DNA from: Oscillospiraceae bacterium
GTDB taxonomy: Bacteria; Bacillota; Clostridia; Christensenellales; Aristaeellaceae
Assembly: GCA_031266295.1 (NCBI GenBank)
Contig: JAISBH010000064.1
Coordinates: 1 to 18,491 of the forward strand
Direction: 5' to 3'
DNA length: 18,491 bases
Part shown: positions 6,978-15,138 of the stretch, one piece after another
How positions within the stretch are numbered: position 1 is the first letter of the stretch
Layout: every line of letters begins with the position of its first letter
Translations under genes and position numbers: made by a program
The notes under the pieces: model-generated
Told to the model about the DNA's origin: nothing
What the model saw: only the letters and a program-made list of their open reading frames with translations
Databases searched by the model: none

Positions 6978-8306
6978 TTATACCTTTGGCAGTATTCCCA
7001 GTATATATTGCCGCGTTGGATGATCCTCGCGGTATTCACGCTTCATCTCCAGATAGAACGCGTAGAAGCTCGCCCATGCCAGCGGTCCCACATACAGCCA
7101 CAGCAGTTGGTTAGCGCACAGCACGATCAGGAAGAATCTCTTCAACGTCACGCTCAAGTATTCCGTAAACCCAAACACGCCGCCCAGCGGAGTAATCAGC
7201 GGCATCAGAATCAGCGAGCCTATCGCGGGCAGGAAATAATACAGGAAGCTTAGCCACATACCCAGCAGCCGCGCCTTATGTCCGCGCGTCAGATAGCGGC
7301 TTGCGCGCATCGCCCGCCTTGCGGGAAGTTTCTTCTGACTTGCCAGCACACACGGCATGAAGCTGTATGCCAGCCACCTATCCACAAACCGCCACGCAAG
7401 AGCCACGAACGACGCAATCGCCAGCCCAGCCAGCGACGGGATGAACCAGAGCATATATTGATTCAGTTCCTCCGGGTAGATATTCAATATGGTCATGCCG
7501 CCCGCATATATGCCGGACGGTATGACCAACGCGGCCAATCCCCATATGGATAGCCACAGCGCGCTGTAAGCCATGCCGCCCAGCGCGCGGGCGTACTTCT
7601 CCTTGAAACAATTGAACGCGCTCAGCGGCGGCGGCTTGCTGCCGCACAGCAGCTGCCGGAAATACTCCGCTCGCGAAACGCGCATCGGCTGAAACACTAG
7701 CGCCCACGCCACCAGCAGTATAGCTATACCCGGCGCGGCGCGCAGCAGACTTGGCGAAACCACAGCGAAGTCAGGCAGCGTACCCGTCGCGACGAGCGCG
7801 ACCGACGTCTTCCACCCGCCGAACATATTGACGAATTCAGATATGGCGGCGTATACCGCCGTCCACAGCGTCTGGAATGGTCTTAGGAAAATATGCACAC
7901 CGCCGTGAACCGCCGCGATCGGCAGCACCCCCAACGCCAGTGCCAGCAACGGTCCGCCCCATGAGCGGTGCAGCAGATCACGGACGCGCGCGCGAATATC
8001 CGCGTTATCGGCCGAGTACATCTGACCCTGCTGATTCAGCGGCTGGGGAGCGGCTGAAGCGTCCTCCAACTCACGGTTTTCGCTCCGGCGTATCAGTATA
8101 TACCACACCCCCGCGCCAACGAACAGCACGCCGCCGCCGATCGCCAGGTATATCCAGTATGGTTCGATCAGCAGTATCAGCGTGATAAATCCCAGCCACG
8201 GCACGTTGAACACAATTGTATCAACAGGCAAATACTTGGCGGCGACTCCGACTAGCGCGGCCAGCAATCCAATCAGCGCGAGTAAACCCGCGAAGAATCT
8301 CTTCAT
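6978..8306 (-). CDS. DUF975-like polytopic membrane protein
   Basis: A 442-residue integral membrane protein of unknown function. Hydrophobic segments lie at about 4-22, 33-48, 50-72, 118-140, 190-205, 245-265, 287-305, 347-370 and 388-420, with a polar loop at 74-116. The stretch around 331-357 (RAMRASRYLTRGHKARLLG, then WLSFLYY), and its setting after an IPSGIY segment, resemble DUF975 family membrane proteins. The N-terminal 200 residues look like an addition to that core. The ATG at 8306 is chosen with GGGAGG nine bases upstream; a TTG at 8309 is an alternative. It is the first gene of a likely two-gene unit with the pseudouridine synthase, and has a promoter at 8356-8385. The link to the synthase may be only co-transcription. 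Confidence 0.72.
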   Translation of the reverse strand: MKRFFAGLLALIGLLAALVGVAAKYLPVDTIVFNVPWLGFITLILLIEPYWIYLAIGGGVLFVGAGVWYILIRRSENRELEDASAAPQPLNQQGQMYSADNADIRARVRDLLHRSWGGPLLALALGVLPIAAVHGGVHIFLRPFQTLWTAVYAAISEFVNMFGGWKTSVALVATGTLPDFAVVSPSLLRAAPGIAILLVAWALVFQPMRVSRAEYFRQLLCGSKPPPLSAFNCFKEKYARALGGMAYSALWLSIWGLAALVIPSGIYAGGMTILNIYPEELNQYMLWFIPSLAGLAIASFVALAWRFVDRWLAYSFMPCVLASQKKLPARRAMRASRYLTRGHKARLLGMWLSFLYYFLPAIGSLILMPLITPLGGVFGFTEYLSVTLKRFFLIVLCANQLLWLYVGPLAWASFYAFYLEMKREYREDHPTRQYILGILPKV

Positions 8307-8355
8307 CAATAATAACCTCCCGGCGCGGCGACGTCAATTAATACAACACATCGAC

Positions 8356-8385
8356 ATTATACCGCCAAATGTGCGTAGTGCGCAA
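8356..8385 (-). promoter_or_regulatory. Promoter of the DUF975-like gene
   Basis: On the minus strand, TTGCGC (8380-8385) and a perfect TATAAT (8356-8361) are 18 bases apart. The leader would be about 42 bases to the ATG at 8306. Confidence 0.65.
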
Positions 8386-8483
8386 GGTTTATTATGTTGT
8401 AAATATTAGCTGCAATGGCGGATTAGCCCCATATATGTCGACGGTGAAGTCCTGCTGGCGCCGCGTAGGTAAGGAAGGAGCCA

Positions 8484-8528
8484 CCCCATCTGTCGCTGCG
8501 GCGGCAGATGGGGCATCGCCGCAGCGAC
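8484..8528. repeat. Palindromic intergenic repeat, copy C
   Basis: CCCCATCTGTCGC (8484-8496) pairs with GCGGCAGATGGGG (8501-8513) around TGCG, a 13-bp stem with one G-U. An overlapping, competing stem pairs GTCGCTGCGGCG (8492-8503) with CGCCGCAGCGAC (8517-8528), a perfect 12 bp. The latter 12-mer recurs at 95-106. It lies about 20-60 bases past the stop of the alpha-galactosidase gene. No U-run follows, so it is not a standard terminator. The rest of 8310-8546 holds only the promoter of the membrane protein gene. Confidence 0.6.
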
Positions 8529-8546
8529 GCTTACTTGCCGGATGAG

Positions 8547-10721
8547 CTACTCCGCCTCGAATATGTATACCTGGCTGTCCGCGTCGCCTTGCGCGGGGGT
8601 GGGAACAAAACCCGCGTACATCAGCGCCGCTCCATCAAAGACGCGACCTCCGCCTTGCTCTCGATAAAGGTTATCCGCGTTCAGGCCTTTCAGTTTCACT
8701 CGCCTTGGCGCTGGGTTGGGCCGCACCACGGGCTGGAACGCGCATAGCACGACCTTCCGCCGATCCTCGGAAACCCATTGCCACGCGGCGTCGCTGATGG
8801 CTTGTGAATCGAATGGACTCTGCAACCTCGTGAACCGCGCCGTCTGAAAGAATCCGCGCAGTTCCTTGACGCGTTCAACCTGATCCCGCGTGACGTCCAA
8901 GTCGTCGGGATCCAGTTTGCCCAGATCCAGTTCGAACCCAAAGTTCCACCCCAGCGCCGCGTCGCAGCGCATCTTCATTGAGGTGGATCTCCCGGTTTGA
9001 TGATTCGGGCTAGCACTGACGTGTGCGCAGATCGACGAAGGCGGGTAAGCGTAGCTTGTGCCATACTGAATCTTCAGTCGTTCAACCGGGTCGGTATCAT
9101 CGCTGGTCCATGTCTGAGGCATGTAGTGCAGTATGCCGGGATCAAACCTCCCGCCGCCGCCGGAGCAGCTCTCAAACAGCACATTCGGGAATCGTGAGGT
9201 GATCGCTTCCAGCACGCGGTACAGCCCCAGCATATACCTGTGCTGCGTCTCGAACTGACGTTCGGGCGATTGAGACGTGCTGAACGGCTCGGTCATGTTG
9301 CGGTTCATGTCCCACTTAACGTACGCGATAGGAGCTCTTTGCAGCGTCGCGCAGATGGACTCGACGATATAATCCTGCACGTCGGGACGCGAGAGATCGA
9401 GTATCAGCTGACGCCGCGCCTCGGTACGCGGACGGCCTTCGGCGTGAAGGCACCAGTCCGGATGTGCGCGGTAGAGATCGCTGTCGGGTGACACCATCTC
9501 GGGTTCGAACCACAATCCGAACAGCATCCCGGCTTCGTTGACCTTCCGCGCGAGACCGTCGACGCCGTCCGGCAGCTTCTTCCGATCAACCACCCAATCG
9601 CCCAGCGAACAATTATCCGTATCACGCTTGCCGAACCAGCCGTCGTCCAGCACCATCAGTTCCACGCCAATGGCCTTCGCGCGCGTGACGATGTCCAGTA
9701 TCTTAGCCTCGTTGAACTGGAAGTATGTCGCCTCCCAGTTGTTGATCAGGATAGGGCGCGGCTTGTCGCGCCAAACACCTCGGCACAGGCGGGTTCGGTA
9801 CAGCGTGTGGTATATATGCGAAACGCCGTTCAATCCATCGGTGGAGTAGACCAGCACAGCCTCCGGCGTCTGAAACGACGCGCCGGGTTCGAGACGCCAC
9901 TGGCATGTTTCGGGATTCAAACCGATTGACACGCGTGTGTCGCCGTTATTGTTAACGCGCGCCTCGGCCAGGAAACTGCCGCTGTACACAAGGCTGAACG
10001 CCCACGCCTCGCCGGAGAACTCGCCTGTATCGCCGCCAACCAGACAGACCCATGGGTTCTCTTCATGACCGGACGCTCCGCGCTGACTCTCTATGCGCAA
10101 TACCGCCTGACCGACGGTCTCGCGCTTTACCGCGCGTTCACGCGCCCACGCGCCATTTAAGTGAACAAGGTCGTATTCTCCGCCGAAAAACGGCACGCTG
10201 GCGCTGAGCATATGGGTGAGCCGCAGCGCCGATGATCCGCCATTGGTCAAGCGTATCGATCGGGTCATCGCGTCCAGCGTCTCGAACACCGTGTATTCCG
10301 CCAGCGCTTCCAAGCCGGTCAAATCGTCGCGGAGCGTCAGCGTCAGCGTAGTCGCCTCGCTGTCGTCCTGCGCATATGTAGCGGGTAAACCCTCAAGCGG
10401 CGGCTTACCCCGCGTTATGCTGTGCGAGACGTACCGCAGACACGTCATGTCGTCGCCGCGCTCGTTGATGGCGCGCACAGTCGGCGTGCCATACCACCCC
10501 GCGCCGCGCGTTGGAATCTCCAACGGCAGCCGTCCGCGCCTCAAGTCGAACGACGCGCCGTCACGGAAGCTCTCCGCCAGATAGCCTACACCGCCGCGCG
10601 GCAGGGGCGCGCCCCAGTACAGATTCAGTATTTCGCCCCGCTCATCCAGACGCAGGCAGTATGAAAAAGACTTGCCTGATATATGGAACACTCGCTCGGT
10701 CTCGTCAAACACGATCGGCAT
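8547..10721 (-). CDS. GH36 alpha-galactosidase
   Basis: A 724-residue glycoside hydrolase family 36 enzyme that removes terminal alpha-galactose from raffinose-type oligosaccharides. A beta-supersandwich domain fills the N-terminal half. The barrel has ILINNWEATYF, LDDGWFG and GLWFEPEM. The nucleophile is D471 in KWDMNRN and the acid/base is D541 in WTSDDTD; the 70-residue spacing equals that of well-studied GH36 enzymes such as AgaA (478/548). ESCSGGGGRFDPGI precedes the acid/base, and NHQTGR and FGFELDLG follow. There is no signal peptide, so it probably acts inside the cell. The start at 10721 is set by AGGAGG seven bases upstream; an in-frame start at 10829 lies inside the upstream gene. 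It follows the ABC exporter by 22 bases. The name melA/rafA/agaN is not assigned because the family is shared. Confidence 0.95.
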   Translation of the reverse strand: MPIVFDETERVFHISGKSFSYCLRLDERGEILNLYWGAPLPRGGVGYLAESFRDGASFDLRRGRLPLEIPTRGAGWYGTPTVRAINERGDDMTCLRYVSHSITRGKPPLEGLPATYAQDDSEATTLTLTLRDDLTGLEALAEYTVFETLDAMTRSIRLTNGGSSALRLTHMLSASVPFFGGEYDLVHLNGAWARERAVKRETVGQAVLRIESQRGASGHEENPWVCLVGGDTGEFSGEAWAFSLVYSGSFLAEARVNNNGDTRVSIGLNPETCQWRLEPGASFQTPEAVLVYSTDGLNGVSHIYHTLYRTRLCRGVWRDKPRPILINNWEATYFQFNEAKILDIVTRAKAIGVELMVLDDGWFGKRDTDNCSLGDWVVDRKKLPDGVDGLARKVNEAGMLFGLWFEPEMVSPDSDLYRAHPDWCLHAEGRPRTEARRQLILDLSRPDVQDYIVESICATLQRAPIAYVKWDMNRNMTEPFSTSQSPERQFETQHRYMLGLYRVLEAITSRFPNVLFESCSGGGGRFDPGILHYMPQTWTSDDTDPVERLKIQYGTSYAYPPSSICAHVSASPNHQTGRSTSMKMRCDAALGWNFGFELDLGKLDPDDLDVTRDQVERVKELRGFFQTARFTRLQSPFDSQAISDAAWQWVSEDRRKVVLCAFQPVVRPNPAPRRVKLKGLNADNLYREQGGGRVFDGAALMYAGFVPTPAQGDADSQVYIFEAE

Positions 10722-10743
10722 ACGCGCGCCTCCTATCGTTTCA

Positions 10744-12531
10744 TTACACAGCTTCCATGTATTGGTGGTATAGATCGTAGTACACGCCGCGCCTGGCCAG
10801 CAGCTCGGCGTGAGTGCCCTGCTCCACAACGCCCTCGTCGGTCAGCACCCATATCACCGTGGCGTTGCGGATGGTCGTCAAACGGTGCGCTATCGTGAAC
10901 GTCGTGCGGCCTTTCGCCAGGCGTTCGAGGGACTGCTGCACCACCCATTCGCTCTCGTTGTCCAGCGCGGACGTGGCCTCGTCGAGGATCAGGATCGGCG
11001 GGTTCTTCAGGAACACGCGCGCGATTGAGATGCGCTGCTTCTGCCCTCCGGAGAGTTTGACCCCTCGCTCGCCAATATGTGTGTCGTATCCATGAGGCAT
11101 TTGCTCAATGAACTTGTGCGCGTCGGCCATCTTCGCCGCCTCGATTACCTGTTCGCGGGTCGCGCCTGGTCGACCGTAGATTATGTTGTCGAATATAGTG
11201 CCGCTGAACAGGTATACATCCTGCTGTACGACGCCTATGCGCCGCCGCAGCGAGTGTACGCGCAGGTCGCGGACATCGTGCCCGTCGACGCGTATCGCGC
11301 CGCTCGTCACATCGTAGAATCGTGGAATCAGGCTGCACAGCGTCGTCTTGCCCCCGCCGGACGGACCCACCAGCGCGACGCTCTCGCCGGGTTTGACCTC
11401 CAGGTTTATGTGTGTCAGCACATCCCTGGATTCGCCGCTGTACTTGAATGAGACATTGTCGAACGTGACCGCGCCCTTGACGTCGACATATTCCTCCGCG
11501 CCGACCTTGTCCTGAATCTCTACGGGCGCGTCCAACAGCTGGTAGAACCTCTCTACGCCCGTAATGCCGCGCTGGAACTGCTCAGTAAACTCCACAATGC
11601 GCCGCACGGACGTCAGCAGCGTCGTCACGTACAGCAGGTACGCCACCAGATCGGCCGCCGTGATGCTGCCTCTTATCAGGAACAGCGACCCCGAGACGAC
11701 GACGAGCAGATACATAATCCCGTCGAACAGCCGCGTGCTGGTGTTGAAGCCTGCCATATAGAAGTACTGCGTCCGTTTGATCTTCTCAAAGTCGTTGTTG
11801 CCGCGCGCGAACTTCTCCTCTTCCATATGTTCGTTGGCAAAGGATTTTACAACGCGGATACCAAGAAGGCTGTCCTCCACCTGCGCGTTGATCTCGCCGA
11901 TTTGACGTCGGCCGGCCAGGAACGCGGCGCGCATCCTCTTATTGAAAAAACGCGTAGTCCACACCATCAGGGGAATCACGCAGAATATGATCAGCGTAAG
12001 GGGAACGCTCATCGTACACAGTATCGCGAACGACGCCGCTATCTTGATCGCCGCTATGAAGAATTCCTCCGGGCAGTGGTGGGCAAACTCGGTCACGTCG
12101 AACAGGTCGCTGGTAATCCGCGCCATCACCTGTCCTATCTTTGTCTCACTGTAGAATGAGAACGACTGCCGCTGAAGGCTGGCGAACAGGTCGCGGCGCA
12201 TGGCGGTTTCCATATATGTGCCCATGATGTGCCCGTATGAACTCATATAGAAGTTGGCCGCCGCGTCGACCAGGCGCAGCGCGAGGTATATGCCGCCCAT
12301 AGACAGTATTTTGCCAACGGTCAGCGCGGCGATATCATTCATTGCTGTATTTGTAATAAATCTTACGATCAACGGCAAAACGATGTCGCACAGCGTGGTC
12401 AGCGCGGCGCAGAATAGATCAAACAGCAGTATAGATAGAAATGGGCGGTAGTATGATAGAAACCGATGAATCAGGCGGAACGTTGGCGTCATGTGCTCCA
12501 GGTCGGATTTGTTTGGGACGGCTGAGGTCAT
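10744..12531 (-). CDS. ABC exporter half-transporter (membrane domain fused to ATPase)
   Basis: A 595-residue type IV ABC exporter half-subunit, expected to work as a dimer in the cytoplasmic membrane. The membrane domain occupies about 1-325 with six hydrophobic segments, beginning near residue 31. The ATPase domain follows: Walker A GPSGGGKTT (389-397, K395), ABC signature LSGGQ (493-497), Walker B ending D517 with catalytic E518 in LDEATSALD, and switch histidine H549 in IAHRLTT. All catalytic residues are intact. It resembles MdlB/BmrA-like multidrug exporters; the cargo is unknown. An AAAGGAT ribosome site lies seven bases before the ATG. It is the first gene of a unit with the alpha-galactosidase. 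A solitary half-transporter implies a homodimer unless a partner lies elsewhere. Confidence 0.94.
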   Translation of the reverse strand: MTSAVPNKSDLEHMTPTFRLIHRFLSYYRPFLSILLFDLFCAALTTLCDIVLPLIVRFITNTAMNDIAALTVGKILSMGGIYLALRLVDAAANFYMSSYGHIMGTYMETAMRRDLFASLQRQSFSFYSETKIGQVMARITSDLFDVTEFAHHCPEEFFIAAIKIAASFAILCTMSVPLTLIIFCVIPLMVWTTRFFNKRMRAAFLAGRRQIGEINAQVEDSLLGIRVVKSFANEHMEEEKFARGNNDFEKIKRTQYFYMAGFNTSTRLFDGIMYLLVVVSGSLFLIRGSITAADLVAYLLYVTTLLTSVRRIVEFTEQFQRGITGVERFYQLLDAPVEIQDKVGAEEYVDVKGAVTFDNVSFKYSGESRDVLTHINLEVKPGESVALVGPSGGGKTTLCSLIPRFYDVTSGAIRVDGHDVRDLRVHSLRRRIGVVQQDVYLFSGTIFDNIIYGRPGATREQVIEAAKMADAHKFIEQMPHGYDTHIGERGVKLSGGQKQRISIARVFLKNPPILILDEATSALDNESEWVVQQSLERLAKGRTTFTIAHRLTTIRNATVIWVLTDEGVVEQGTHAELLARRGVYYDLYHQYMEAV

Positions 12532-12569
12532 TTTGACTATCCTTTCAATGCGGCGGCGCGTAGCGCAAA

Positions 12570-12604
12570 GCGGACGCGTATCCGCAGAATCCCGAAGGGA
12601 TTCT
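12570..12604 (-). other. Tandem hairpins in the leader of the ABC exporter gene
   Basis: In the presumed minus-strand leader, two adjacent hairpins occur: AGAATCCC/GGGATTCT with a three-base loop (12586-12604) and GCGGA/TCCGC (12570-12585). Another weak GCGC palindrome lies just beyond, at about 12557-12566. They lie between the promoter at 12648-12676 and the start at 12531, and could affect transcript elongation or stability. No U-run identifies a terminator. Confidence 0.35.
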
Positions 12605-12647
12605 TACCGTGTATCACCCTACTGTAGCGTACATATCAACTGCATCT

Positions 12648-12676
12648 ATTGTACACGATTTTTATGTTTGGGGCAA
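12648..12676 (-). promoter_or_regulatory. Promoter of the ABC exporter / alpha-galactosidase unit
   Basis: On the minus strand, TTGCCC (12671-12676) and TACAAT (12648-12653) are exactly 17 bases apart. The leader to the ATG at 12531 would be about 110 bases long. The -35 box lies eight bases from the -35 of the divergent plus-strand promoter, so the two promoters are back to back. Confidence 0.6.
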
Positions 12677-12684
12677 GCGGCGCA

Positions 12685-12714
12685 TTGACATGCCGACGCA
12701 CCGTTTGCTATCCT
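12685..12714 (+). promoter_or_regulatory. Promoter of the ornithine cyclodeaminase gene
   Basis: A perfect TTGACA (12685-12690), an 18-base spacer and TATCCT (12709-12714) preceded by TGC. Transcription would begin near 12721, leaving a short leader before the ATG at 12742. This makes a longer protein starting at 12649 very unlikely, because that start lies upstream of the promoter. Confidence 0.65.
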
Positions 12715-12741
12715 GTTATCATCAAATTGCAGGAGGCTCAT

Positions 12742-13836
12742 ATGCCTTTCACACTCGCCCAGTACCAAGCGCCCGACTTCGGCGAAGCCCGCTTCGCCGA
12801 CGCGCCCGACGTCCGCTTAATGCCCGTCAGCCGCGACGGCGTCGCGCCGGATGATTATCACGCCACATCCATATTCCCGGAATACTTCAAAGTGAACGGG
12901 CAGTGGCTCCTCGCGGAGCAGAGCCGCATGGACTGCGTCGCCGTTTATGAGAACAACCGGATTCACGTGCGCGAGTTCAGGCATCTGCGCAAGGGCGACC
13001 TGGTCGCCCTTGGCAGAACGGAGGGTGGCGGCGAGGGTATATTGGTTCACATGAGTGGATTTCGCGGCGCGTCCGCCGGAGGATCGTCGGACGGTTTTGC
13101 GTTCAGGCAAGGACGCAGTCGCGAGACGGCGTTCTCAATGGACTACGACAGGCTGTATGATCTGCTTAGATTCGAGCGTGACAACGGGTATATAGTGTGG
13201 GTGCTTGGTCCAGCGCTGAGCTTCGACGCGGATTCACGCGCCGCGTTCGCCGCGCTAGTCGATAACGGTTACGCGCACGCACTGCTGGCCGGGAACGCGC
13301 TAGCTACGCATGATCTCGAAGGCGCGTACCGCAAGACCGCGCTCGGGCAGGATATCTATACCCAGGCGCTGATGCCCAACGGCCATTACAACCATATCGA
13401 CACCATCAACCGCGTGCGGCTGCACGGCTCGATCCCCGCGTTCGTTGAGGCGGAGGGCATCCGCGACGGCATCATCCCATCATGCGTAAGGAAGGGCGTC
13501 CCGTTCGTGCTGACCGGATCGATCCGCGACGACGGCCCGCTGCCGGAGGTGTTCTCCGACGTGTACGCGGGCCAGGACGCCATGCGGGCGCATCTCTCCC
13601 GAGCGACAACGGTCATAGCGATGGCCACTGCGCTGCACACGATCGCGGCGGGCAACATCACGCCCACGTTCCGCGTCATGCCGGACGCCACGGTGAGGCC
13701 CGTTCACTTCTACGTTGTAGACGTCTCCGAATTCACCGCGAACAAACTCGCCGATCGCGGGAGCCTCGCGGCGCGTAGCATCATCACCAATGTGCAGGAT
13801 TTTATTGTGAACGTGCACAAAGGATTGTGCAAGTGA
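12742..13836 (+). CDS. TIGR00300-type (archaeal-type) ornithine cyclodeaminase
   Basis: A 364-residue protein of the LOR/SDH-related TIGR00300 family. Characterised members convert ornithine to proline and ammonia with NAD. About 1-105 match the LOR/SDH conserved region. The C-terminal Rossmann-like part carries VLGPALSFDADSRAAFAALV (154-173), LLAGNALATHDLE (181-193), GSIRDDGPLPEV (259-270), MATALHTIAAGN (294-305) and KLADRGS (335-341), typical of this family and different from mu-crystallin-type cyclodeaminases. It lacks the arginine dihydrolase domain of cyanobacterial ArgZ/AgrE. The start at 12742 is set by AGGAGG five bases upstream and the promoter at 12685-12714. It is divergent from the ABC gene and convergent with the dehydratase. 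It could link arginine or ornithine catabolism to proline. The precise substrate is inferred from family. Confidence 0.83.
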   Translation: MPFTLAQYQAPDFGEARFADAPDVRLMPVSRDGVAPDDYHATSIFPEYFKVNGQWLLAEQSRMDCVAVYENNRIHVREFRHLRKGDLVALGRTEGGGEGILVHMSGFRGASAGGSSDGFAFRQGRSRETAFSMDYDRLYDLLRFERDNGYIVWVLGPALSFDADSRAAFAALVDNGYAHALLAGNALATHDLEGAYRKTALGQDIYTQALMPNGHYNHIDTINRVRLHGSIPAFVEAEGIRDGIIPSCVRKGVPFVLTGSIRDDGPLPEVFSDVYAGQDAMRAHLSRATTVIAMATALHTIAAGNITPTFRVMPDATVRPVHFYVVDVSEFTANKLADRGSLAARSIITNVQDFIVNVHKGLCK

Positions 13837-13870
13837 ATATTCGACGCCGAGACAGCCTCGCCCCGTCTAA

Positions 13871-13906
13871 TGCGACGAGGGGTCTTTCAATAGACCCCTC
13901 GTCGCA
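13871..13906. terminator. Hairpin between convergent genes
   Basis: TGCGACGAGGGGTCT (13871-13885) and AGACCCCTCGTCGCA (13892-13906) form a perfect 15-bp stem with loop TTCAAT. It lies 34 bases after the plus-strand stop at 13836 and 18 bases after the minus-strand stop at 13925. It is well placed to end both transcripts, though neither side has a strong U-run. Confidence 0.65.
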
Positions 13907-13924
13907 CCTAGATTATTCAGTTTC

Positions 13925-15136
13925 CTATGCCTTAACTGACGTGCCGTCCGGCAGACGCGACAGCAGCCACGCGGGCTGACTCGCATCACACGGGTACTTC
14001 GCGGCGGCTTTTTCGTCTATATCGACGCCCCAGCCAGGATTGTCGTTCGCCCAAGCCATGCCGCCGCGAATCGCCGCGCATCCTTGGAATACCTCCTGCA
14101 CCCGAAGATCCTGCTCCATCCCGCACCACTCCTGTATGCCGAAGTTAGGCGTCGTCAGATCCAGGTGCACGTTGGCCATATGCCCTATCGGCGAAACGTC
14201 GCCGGGGCCATGCCACGCGGTGCGCACGTCGAACAGCGCGCATTGCGCCGCCAGCGCGCGGGCGGGGGTCGCGCCGCCTATCTGGGATATATGGCATCGA
14301 ATATAATCGATCCATCGGTTCTGGATCAGCGGTATCCATTCCATCGGATTGTTAAACAATTCGCCCATTGCCAGCGGCACCGCCGCCGCGTCGCGCAACT
14401 TCGGCCACCAATGCCCCTGCTCCGGCGACAACGCGTCCTCAAGGAAGAACAGGCGGTACGGTTCCAGCTGCTTGACCAGCCACATCGCGTCTACCGGGGT
14501 CAGCCGCTCGTGCACGTCGTGCAGCAACTCGACCTCCTCGCCGAACGCGGAGCGCACATGCTCGAACAGCTTGGGTACGCCGCGCATATAGCTCAGCGCG
14601 TCGAAATACGTGCCGGGGCGCGTGTTCTCTGGCGAGTTTAGGTAACGAGTCTTCCCGCCGTAACCGCCGAACTGGCAGCGGATGTACTGATAGCCTTGAT
14701 CCAGGTATGATTGGATGCGCTCGTCCAGCTGCGCGAAGTCCTTGCCGTCGGCATGGCGGTATACTGGAACCGCGTCGCGCACCTTGCCGCCCCAGAGCTT
14801 CCATACCGGCGCGTTGAGACTCTTGCCCAGAATATCCCAAAACGCCATATCGCAGCCGCTGATCGCGTTGTTCAGCACAGGCCCGTTACGCCAATAGCTG
14901 CTGTTCATCATCACCTGGAAGTTGTCCTGTACGTTCGTGGCGTCGCGGCCGATGAGCAGCTGCTTCATGTAGACCTCGATCGCCGTAACGACCGCCTTAT
15001 GACGCTGGGTGAACGTCGCGCAGCCCAAGCCGAACAGGCCGGGCTGGTTCGTGTCGATGCGTACGACTATCAGGTTGCTGCCTTTCATCGGCGCGGTCTC
15101 GATCGCGCGGACGTCTGTTACGCGGATCTCTGGCAT
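13925..15136 (-). CDS. Mannonate dehydratase-like enolase superfamily enzyme
   Basis: A 403-residue member of the mandelate racemase / enolase superfamily, in the D-mannonate dehydratase (ManD/RspA) group, which dehydrates sugar acids to 2-keto-3-deoxy acids in the cytoplasm. Metal ligands are D207 (HDVHE, with H209), E233 (FLEDALSPE) and E259 (AMGELFNN). Their 26/26 spacing is the same as in characterised ManD (210/236/262, with H212). WHGPGDVSPIG and PNFGIQEW near the C terminus also fit. Many ManD-like proteins have low or no activity on mannonate, so the substrate (mannonate, gluconate or other) is open. AAGGAG lies seven bases before the ATG and is encoded in the last codons of the upstream DUF6062 gene, two bases away. 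It is the last gene of a five-gene run. Confidence 0.88.
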   Translation of the reverse strand: MPEIRVTDVRAIETAPMKGSNLIVVRIDTNQPGLFGLGCATFTQRHKAVVTAIEVYMKQLLIGRDATNVQDNFQVMMNSSYWRNGPVLNNAISGCDMAFWDILGKSLNAPVWKLWGGKVRDAVPVYRHADGKDFAQLDERIQSYLDQGYQYIRCQFGGYGGKTRYLNSPENTRPGTYFDALSYMRGVPKLFEHVRSAFGEEVELLHDVHERLTPVDAMWLVKQLEPYRLFFLEDALSPEQGHWWPKLRDAAAVPLAMGELFNNPMEWIPLIQNRWIDYIRCHISQIGGATPARALAAQCALFDVRTAWHGPGDVSPIGHMANVHLDLTTPNFGIQEWCGMEQDLRVQEVFQGCAAIRGGMAWANDNPGWGVDIDEKAAAKYPCDASQPAWLLSRLPDGTSVKA

Positions 15137-15138
15137 GA

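Noticed and set aside
6389..7114. 241-codon plus-strand frame
   Set aside because: Antisense to the pseudouridine synthase and the end of the membrane protein gene; composition rich in His/Arg/Gln is typical of a shadow frame.
10722..10829. Longer start of the alpha-galactosidase
   Set aside because: The extension lies within the ABC exporter gene, has no ribosome site, and AGGAGG directly precedes the ATG at 10721.
12649..12741. Longer start of the ornithine cyclodeaminase
   Set aside because: The extra 31 codons cover the TTGACA/TATCCT promoter and would start before transcription does; AGGAGG precedes the ATG at 12742.
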